Shown: in pieces, positions 57,730 to 64,000 of the stretch
Position numbering within the stretch: the stretch's first letter is position 1
Layout of the letters: each line of letters begins with the position of its first letter
NCBI GenBank assembly: GCA_013368315.1
Contig: JAACJM010000061.1
Coordinates: forward strand, 124,001-188,000
From: Tetrapyrgos nigripes
Taxonomy: Eukaryota > Basidiomycota > Agaricomycetes > Agaricales > Campanellaceae
Direction of reading: 5' to 3'
DNA length: 64,000 nucleotides
Notes under the pieces: model-generated
What the model saw: the letters and a program-made list of their open reading frames with translations, nothing else
Told to the model about the DNA's origin: nothing
Database searches by the model: none
Position numbers and translations under genes: made by a program

Positions 57730-58404
57730 GTGAGATGGAATGGTAGGCGCTGCGTCATGTACATATAGGTGAGCTTGAAGCACCTCTGAGTAGTAACGCC
57801 GTTTTTATCATCTTGCAGACACATGTTGGACAGATATATGTAGCACTGCTGTTCCAGTGTTGTGCAATAGAGGGGATTTTTGTGTCATGTTGATGGCGGA
57901 TAATCAAATCAACGTCATCGATAGTACAACCTGGCAACGGGAGGAAAATTGATGTTGCGGCAAGGTTTGAGTCTTTTAAAAGATCAGTTTGGCTCGACTG
58001 TCGGTACTGATCGTAAGTTCTCGATAGATTCTTGTTGGCAACACGCCTCCTCGGATCCCGATGACCACTATCGATGAAAAATAATGGTCCGCCGTAGTCA
58101 TTTTTACGGTGGAGCCGGTCGTCAAAGTCGCGTTTTGGAGATGTCTGCCGTATTGAAGAAAGAGTAGTCCACGGCCATGCCGTTACGATGGCAGTGACTT
58201 GGGGATCCTCTCGAGTCAGTAATGGCCTAACCAGGGGTTATGAAGGCTGCTGTCGGTTGCTTTGCACGGTAGGCGACCAGGAAAAGGTGTGTGCTGTTCA
58301 CATCGCCATCATGCTCCCACTGGTTTGAAACATTTTCATTTTTGATCAAAATATAACTCTGAGCCGTTTTCTCTAAGACTAAGGTTCTCTCCTTTACTTT
58401 TGCA
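57730..58404. other. Intergenic, no gene seen
   Basis: The short frames lack family features. No repeats shared with the other AKR flanks were noticed after about 57760. Confidence 0.4.
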
Positions 58405-60078
58405 TCGGAGATTAGACGTCACTATGTCGTCTATCATCAAGGGTTCACCCTCGCTTTCCCTGTAGACGACCAGAATGGTCGGGTAAAGCAAAACGGTGCT
58501 TGGAGACTTTTCAATCATTCGGCTGATTTCCAAGGGGCCGCTTAGGCCCTCGAGAGGCTGGCGTAAGTTTGACATTTACATTTGTTGGTACGTGATTTTT
58601 TGACGGCTTTACTTCTTTGATTTTTGTGTTCTGTTGCTAATCCACTCCACATAGGAAGTTACGTTGCTGTATATGCCGAAGTTACACCTTCGCTGGGATC
58701 ATCTACTGTCAAATTTTCTCTGGACAATCATCCTCAAACAGATTCATACCAGGCCCAATGTGAAGGAAACTAATCGGCACAAGTCAGCAATGGTGGCCTT
58801 CATATTCTCATTTGGGAGTCCACTCGAGTTCTTACCGATGCTCCACATACTCTGGTTGTCACGAAGACTGCTTCAGATGATGTCGACGGCCAAAGTTTGT
58901 TGATCGATTTCTTCGTGTATGTTCCAACCGATAGGTCGGAAGCTGGGAAGATCACGAAGTGGTTCGTGGACGATAGTGATCCCGGGGTTGTCTATGGGGA
59001 TCATGGTGGAGGGAGAGGTTGGGAGACTCAGACACAAGATAATAATGATGTTACTTCCCCAACGAATGATACGTTGACCTCAGCTACGGGTCAGGGGAGC
59101 GTGATGAGCTACAGTTTTCTCGGTATGTCTTCTTTTCTTGACAGTCGGCTTTGGGTTCGCTGACTCCCATAATCCCGACTTCAAAAGGTACCGGGATTAG
59201 TAGGCACGGTATCCTCCAATCATCCATCCACGGTGCACCGACACTCAATCTGAATGTTACCATTGACGACCAGTCCGCTCAGCAATTTCAACCTGGACTA
59301 CCCTCAGTGGCGAGTCCTCACATTCTTTAAGATTCAGGATCTGGAATATGGCAACCATACGGTTTCATATACGGTCAAAGTTGTGAATACCAACGAGATA
59401 CTTGGCTTTGATTATTTTCTTGTCATGGCTGGTGTCAGTTCACCATCGTCTTCTGTGCCTGCGCCATCGGGTAGTTCTGGTTCTGAGGATTCGGTTGATA
59501 CGGGACAGTCACTCTCAGTAGGCGCAATTGTGGGTGCAGTAATTGGTGCATTGGCATTGCTGAGGTTGTTTGGAGTTTTATTGAGACGAAGAAGGAATCG
59601 GAAAAGGCGTTTTTTCTGTACGTGGTCTTTCTCTCTCTCTTTCTACAGATTTGCTAAAAATGCTATTACCAGTACATTCGAATGATACAATACCGGCTGT
59701 TGAACCATTTCCGTACTCAATTCCCTCGTCTGCACCTCTTTCATCTCGTACCGCTGGCGGTGATACACCTGCAGTCTCAGGACGAAAAGGACGAAAAGGA
59801 CGCTGGGTTTTGGTACCAGGCCAACAGCTTTGCTTCATACAATATCCTCTAGAACTGTGCCCATCGCGTTGGCTTCGGCTGCTGTGCAGTCTCCAGCAGC
59901 TCCACAGTTGAAACGTTGACGACTCATACTGGGATGAGGAGATTTGAAACACGAAATTGGGTGTCTTCTGTAGCTCCATCTGGTAGTGCGTCAGGCGTTC
60001 CTCCCACAGAGGAGCTGTACGTTGATAGTGGACTACGGTTTGATTCGAGGCCACCGCCTTTGTACACTAAAGAATAAA
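58405..60078 (+). pseudogene. Second copy of the two-module surface protein family, decayed
   Basis: It has the same architecture as 49428-52470. Module 1 is VDDQNGRVKQNGAWRLFNHS, with SYVAVYAEVTPSLGSSTVKF after an intron. Module 2 is WFVDDSDPGVVYGDHGG, with TGISRHGILQSSIHGAPTL after an intron. A Ser-rich stalk, one TM (SVGAIVGAVIGALALLRLFG), RRRRNRKRR, and a cytoplasmic end ELYVDSGLRFDSRPPPLY follow. Breaks are TAG at 58543-58545, TAA at 58771-58773 in an otherwise open frame, a frameshift near 59320 (SVASPHIL* versus VLTFFKIQDLEYG), and further shifts after 59820. The start codon and signal peptide were not found. Function unknown. Confidence 0.78.
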
Positions 60079-60102
60079 AAAAGTTCGTTGAAATGACTAC
60101 CG

Positions 60103-60275
60103 CGTGACGTCACAATTTGTCCCGCCAAACCTTCAAAGTATTCCAGCACGCTTAAATCCTCTGCCATTCTCCCCAAATTCCTGGTCCAGCTCCCTGAAGA
60201 TGTTGCGCTGCTTTTGAAAGTGTCTAGCAGTCTTGAAGGATCTAGTCGCTGAGCTATTTCGATGAATTGGGTTTT
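60103..60275 (-). repeat. Remnant family copy 3 (best preserved)
   Basis: The minus strand stays open across this copy and encodes WTRNLGRMAEDLSVLEYFEG followed by LAGQIVTSRGSHF. It shares CCAAACCTTCAAAG and TTCTCCCCAAATTCCTGGT with copy 2. The longer open frame (60033-60320) may be the end of a real but unidentified gene. Confidence 0.55.
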
Positions 60276-60907
60276 GCTGGCAAAACACGATCCAAACGCG
60301 ATTCCGAGACTCTTGTCCAAATGCGTGAATCAACTTCAGAAGCGCCTGTCCAACACAGTCGGGACACACTATTCACAAGATAACGGTCTCCGCGTCCATC
60401 AAATCGAGAACCATTTAAATTTGAAGGAATTTCATGTATTAGCATTATTAGGACGAGTTCACCGTCAACATGTAGCTATGATTTGGATAGCAATGAGAAA
60501 CCTGTCTTTGTGAAAGGATACCCAAATGCCTTGCAAGCATAAACATGCTAGAAACGGGTACCGATACTCCCTCCAGTTCATCCATAGTCCAGCCAGCCAT
60601 AAGTGAGGACGAAAGTGAAGAACGGGCGGCGTATGGTGGCGAGGGTGAATGGGAGTTGGAGAAATGTAAATGAAGAGGCCTTTCTAAAATGTTGATTAGT
60701 TGCATAGCGTTACCTTGCGAAGGCAGTTACGACGTACCGAATCCAACCGCGAGCCTCACTCACATCATAGCTCGGGTCGTTCCAGGATCTACATATGTAG
60801 CAACCCGACTCCGAGCGCCTCCACTGACCTGCCCTCTCTAACGTGTCTGCACCCAAACCAGTCCAACCAACAACGTAGGAAGCCATCATGGGATAAATGT
60901 GTGATTG

Positions 60908-61463
60908 CTAGACCTCTGCGACGGCAGCGAATGGTATGGCGTTCTTGATGGCCGAAAAGAGAGGAAATTCCAAAACGAGGGTGTGAGTATCTGTCGAGAG
61001 TAGGGGGTCTTTGAAGTCGGCAATGTCACGAAATAGTATCTGTCCACGGTCCCCAAGTGTGCTGCTGCAAGTCTGCAACACGATTCTTGATTTGTTCAAT
61101 TCTATCCACATTTGGCTTTGTCTAGGACTCGTGGTTGGTATTTGAGCTGTAAAGAGGGGAAATGAAACAGTAACTTGGAAATTAGGCATGGCTGGAACGT
61201 TAGAAAGATGTACTTGGACGACCACAAGCGGACAATAGAAAACGTACGAGATCTGGTCCACAACTCGTTAGTCCATAGTACCAGCAAGAATCCCTCAATG
61301 ACCCCAATTCTTGACCCCTACGTATCCAAAAGGCCTTCAAAGCAAAGGACTCTGGCACCGAAAATGACGAAAATAAGGATCGCTTGTAAATCGCTTGTAT
61401 GATGGAGTGGAACCACAGGAATCCCATTTCAACTTGCAGTGTAAGGTCTGGTCTGAAAGCCAA
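60908..61463 (-). CDS. Doubtful hypothetical gene
   Basis: Two overlapping minus-strand frames could be joined. The downstream one contains MPNFQVTVSFPLFTAQIP and ILFRDIADFKDPLLSTDT and ends VAEV. The composition is plausible for a protein, but no family was recognised and no start or splice pair is convincing. It could be chance. Confidence 0.2.
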
Positions 61464-62102
61464 CAGTTGCTTTCCTAGCGGTTTGTGATAGTCCCAAATT
61501 CGTGTCTTAGGCCGATTAATGGTCTCAAGTCTTGAGTGCTTGAGTTGGTAAAGGTCTCAGTGAAAGACGCTGGTGAAAGTTGATGAGAAAGTGTGCCGTG
61601 TCCACGCGCGTCGCGGAATGGTTCTTTCTTCTTACCACCGGGCCTCGCTGACTTGGGTACTCAACACTCACCATCTCTTCAAGCATATATGCTCAAAAAA
61701 TCATGGCTTATAGACCACTAACTAGCGCCAAGCTGCAAAGGAACAGATGAAATGTGGCACACTGTAATGGATGGTGCGAGTCATTCGAACATACGAAGGC
61801 TTTCTTGACGTTAATTCGTTGCTTATGGAGAAACTGACTGTCACAAGGGTCTAGGAATATAGAAAGTAATCAAGAGGACCAGGGCTAAGGTGTGCATCAG
61901 AGATTGAGGACGTAACTGCGTCTGACATCTATCACCACAGATCGTTGTACACACATGTAAAATACATAATTATTTCGATGCTCTTCCCGAGACACATAAG
62001 AACAGGTGTGCTGAACTACTACTGGTGTTCTGGAGGCACTTGTATGCCGTCCCATAGACCTCATCTCCGCCACCTCCCTCTTCAAAAGCTCCACTTCATC
62101 GC

Positions 62103-62923
62103 TCAGCTCCCTGATCGCTTCCTGGCGTAGATGAACCCGTCATATCCCTTCTCTCCAATGGTGCCCATAGTAACAGCTTCAAGATCCTTGTCATTTCTCA
62201 GCGCCTGCAGAATTTCTTCGACATGATCGGGAAATTGAATAACATTATCAACAATCTTCGAGACAACAGCGTCAGTGAAGTAGCAAACGATGGAAAAAAA
62301 TAGATGGACGAACGATGACACCTCCAGCCCTGACCAGGCGTTTAGCCTCAGTGAAATACTTTGTGTTTGATGGTTTGTCCGCGTCAATGAAGATGAGGTC
62401 ATAAGGGACCTCTGGTTTCATGTCGAGCATTGAGTTGTAGGCAGGGCCCACAATGACCTTGCATTTGGCAGAGAGGCCGGCCACAGACAAGTTTTCTTCA
62501 GCGACCTATCGCAAGTGTTGAGTCTGATGGATGGGACAACATAGTAACATGACGCTTGCAAAAGTTACCTTGGCATGCTCCTTGCTGACTTCAAGCGTGT
62601 ACAGCTCTCCGTCCTCGGGAAGAGCGCGTCCTAGCCATATCGTAGAGTAGCTGTCAAGACAATGAACGTGCTTAGTATCCAAAGATGAGAAGAAATTTTG
62701 ACACTCACCCTCCCAGCGTTCCAACTTCTAGAATCCTTTTCGCATTGAGGGTCTTGGCGAGGAGGTATAGAAACTTCCCTTGAGCTTTGCTGACTCCGTC
62801 GTCGACTGGAAGCCCTTTGTCGGAGGCGTTCTTGAGAGCAGCGTCTAGAACTGGGTCTGCTGGTACGAGGAAAGAGTTGTTGTAGTTGTCAGACTCTCTA
62901 GCTCTGTCTTCGATGGTGGTCAT
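62103..62923 (-). CDS. SAM-dependent O-methyltransferase (Methyltransf_3, catechol/caffeoyl-CoA type)
   Basis: There are four exons from ATG 62923 to TGA at 62103, about 225 residues, normal for the family. Motifs in order: VSKAQGKFLYLLAKTL, the SAM-binding motif I ILEVGTLGGYSTIWLGRAL, LYTLEVSKEHAKVAEENL (acidic ribose-binding residue), YDLIFIDADKPSNTKYF (metal-binding Asp, motif post III), and LVRAGGVIIVDNV. The C-terminus is GEKGYDGFIYARKRSGS. Members methylate catechols or similar diols using a divalent cation; the substrate here is unknown. A TATA box sits 41 bp upstream. No defect is visible. Confidence 0.92.
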
Positions 62924-62963
62924 CTTCACGCTTTCTATTAAAGAGCAACTTGAAAGTATGAAG

Positions 62964-62972
62964 CTATTTATA
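62964..62972 (-). promoter_or_regulatory. TATA box of the O-methyltransferase gene
   Basis: TATAAATAG on the minus strand lies 41 bp before the ATG at 62923. Confidence 0.6.
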
Positions 62973-63672
62973 CCCTCAGGCTTCAGCGCTTCAGCCTCTG
63001 CAGAACGATATCAGGGATTGATCAGGGATATAATTGTTATAATAAAATCCGAGTTATAGCTACCTGACTTTAACGCACGGATAATTTTGTCATATACATG
63101 TACATAGCGTTGAAGCTACTTAGAAATGAATGGGGTAGGGCTGCCACGATCAAGAGGTGGGATGACGATCACTGTGGAGGCCAGTGAAAAGGTAGTTGTC
63201 CGAGCGCGTCGGGAAATTTCGCAATACAGTCCCAGAATCATGGGGTCACATTCAATCGCGAACGGTCGTTTTTTCTCGAGCTTGTGATTAGCCAAAAGCA
63301 CCGCCGGGGTTGCTTCACCACCGACGGCCAAGAAAAAACTTGATTGCAACCACCGCGCGTGCAGGGGATGGCTATAGTACGGTAAAGAAGAGACATATGA
63401 CGGATCGTAAAGCTAAACAAGTACATAGATTGAGAAATGTTACACATTGACAATCATAATTGCGAGAAGAGGGAGAGGTGGGAGGGTGCTCGAAAACTGA
63501 ATCGTAATACTATAGTACATCAAACCAATGAGTAAAACAAGCAAGAAGTGAGACGAGAAACCGCACCGAGGTACAGCAGCCAATGAGTGGAGGAAGCAAG
63601 AGGTGAGACCTCTTCCCGTTGCTTCCGCCTAGGGTTGCCACACCTGGTGGAACGTGACCAGTGTTCTACCAA
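62973..63672. other. Intergenic with a small direct repeat
   Basis: No gene is seen. CAATGAGT..GCAAGA(A/G)GTGAGAC occurs at 63526-63554 and 63581-63609. Confidence 0.5.
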
Positions 63673-64000
63673 AGGGTTAAACCCTTTTAACCCTTAAGCC
63701 CATTTAAGCCTTAAATTTAAGACTTAAAATTTTCCGAGTGACATCCTTAAGGCTTAAGCTGGCTTAAGGAAGAGGCAAAGACTGTCATCGGCTAGTCATT
63801 GATCAGCTAGTCAATTGTAACTCAAATATGTGAGGCAGGATAACGACTCTAGCAAGTCAAGACATGTCCAGAGTGCTCTAAACTTCTCAGACTGTGATGG
63901 CAGTTCTGACCGGTGACCTTTGTTACCCCTGTTTTTTTCCCACCTACCCTCACTGCACCTTAAGGCCTTAAGGATAGGGCTTAAGTTTAAGCTTTAAGCT
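63673..64000. repeat. TTAAG-rich repeat, truncated by the window end
   Basis: The left part (GGGTTAAACCCTTTTAACCC, then TTAAGCC units) and the right part (CACCTTAAGGCCTTAAGG, GGGCTTAAGTTTAAGC) are inverted relative to each other. They enclose about 180 bp of ordinary sequence. This may be a foldback or MITE-type element, but its right boundary is outside the window. Confidence 0.55.

Larger units (their letters stand above)
60079..62102. other. Region of remnants; one weak minus-strand gene candidate
   Basis: It contains the third copy of the remnant family (60103-60275) and a weak minus-strand candidate at 60908-61463. The rest, to the end of the methyltransferase gene, shows nothing recognisable. 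Confidence 0.4.

Overview
The window looks like nuclear DNA of a filamentous basidiomycete, most likely an Agaricomycete. Genes are dense and lie on both strands. Most carry several short spliceosomal introns of about 45-90 bp with GT..AG ends. The recognisable families are typical fungal or Agaricomycete ones: HET domain, WSC-repeat copper radical oxidase, WOPR regulator, ENA-type Na+ P-ATPase, Old Yellow Enzyme, DHA2-type MFS, and RHS/Crinkler-type NTPase. There is no sign of organelle or bacterial origin.

Layout. 0.9-3.4 kb: RHS/Crinkler-type P-loop gene, probably dead (in-frame TGA, P-loop Lys replaced by Asn). 3.6-5.7 kb: intact single-exon HET gene. 6.8-8.1 and 8.2-9.8 kb: divergent pair of a Ser/Pro-rich single-pass membrane protein and a 3-beta-HSD/ERG26-like SDR. 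10.0-11.4 kb: SEC13, whose first coding exon is only the ATG. 11.9-16.2 kb: secreted copper radical oxidase with four WSC domains. 16.2-19.3 kb: gene-poor. 19.3-22.9 kb: MFS transporter running in frame, without a stop, into an F-box/LRR-like C-terminal region that has a frameshift. 23.3-24.6 kb: probable retroposon with a TTCA tail, abutting a PARP-family gene (to 26.6 kb) that lacks a visible start. 27.2-28.6 kb: HIS1. 28.7-29.2 kb: small unknown gene. 29.4-33.5 kb: ENA Na+-ATPase. 34.4-35.9 kb: Old Yellow Enzyme. 36.1-37.0 kb: PARP C-terminal pseudogene copy followed by a TA-flanked MITE. 37.7-39.7 kb: WOPR transcription factor. 40.9-41.4 kb: ATP synthase subunit K.

41.8-60 kb is a rapidly turning-over accessory block. 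It contains five aldo-keto reductase (AKR) copies: two intact (41.9 and 56.4 kb), two dead (44.0 and 54.5 kb) and one fragment (53.3 kb). One dead AKR is split by a short LTR element (1.44 kb) that encodes only a Copia-type Gag, on the minus strand, with near-identical 153-bp LTRs and a 5-bp target duplication. The duplication that created the last AKR carried the terminal exon of the ATP synthase subunit K gene with it. Two decayed paralogues of a single-pass surface protein family lie here (49.4-52.5 and 58.4-60.1 kb). The first is split by a 1.24-kb terminal-inverted-repeat element with a 5-bp target duplication. A second, internally deleted copy of the upstream HET gene lies at 53.5-54.2 kb, fused behind the AKR fragment, and carries a 121-bp MITE with perfect 9-bp flanking repeats. 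62.1-62.9 kb holds an intact cation-dependent-type O-methyltransferase. The last 350 bp are a TTAAG-rich repeat running off the window.

No operon-like or clearly new multi-gene system is visible. The most unusual items are the Gag-only LTR element, the MFS/LRR read-through fusion, the apparent gene conversion in the AKR array, and the HET/AKR shuffled pseudogene with its datable MITE insertion. Intron positions were assigned by eye from splice consensus and family conservation. Gene ends are firmer than internal exon edges.
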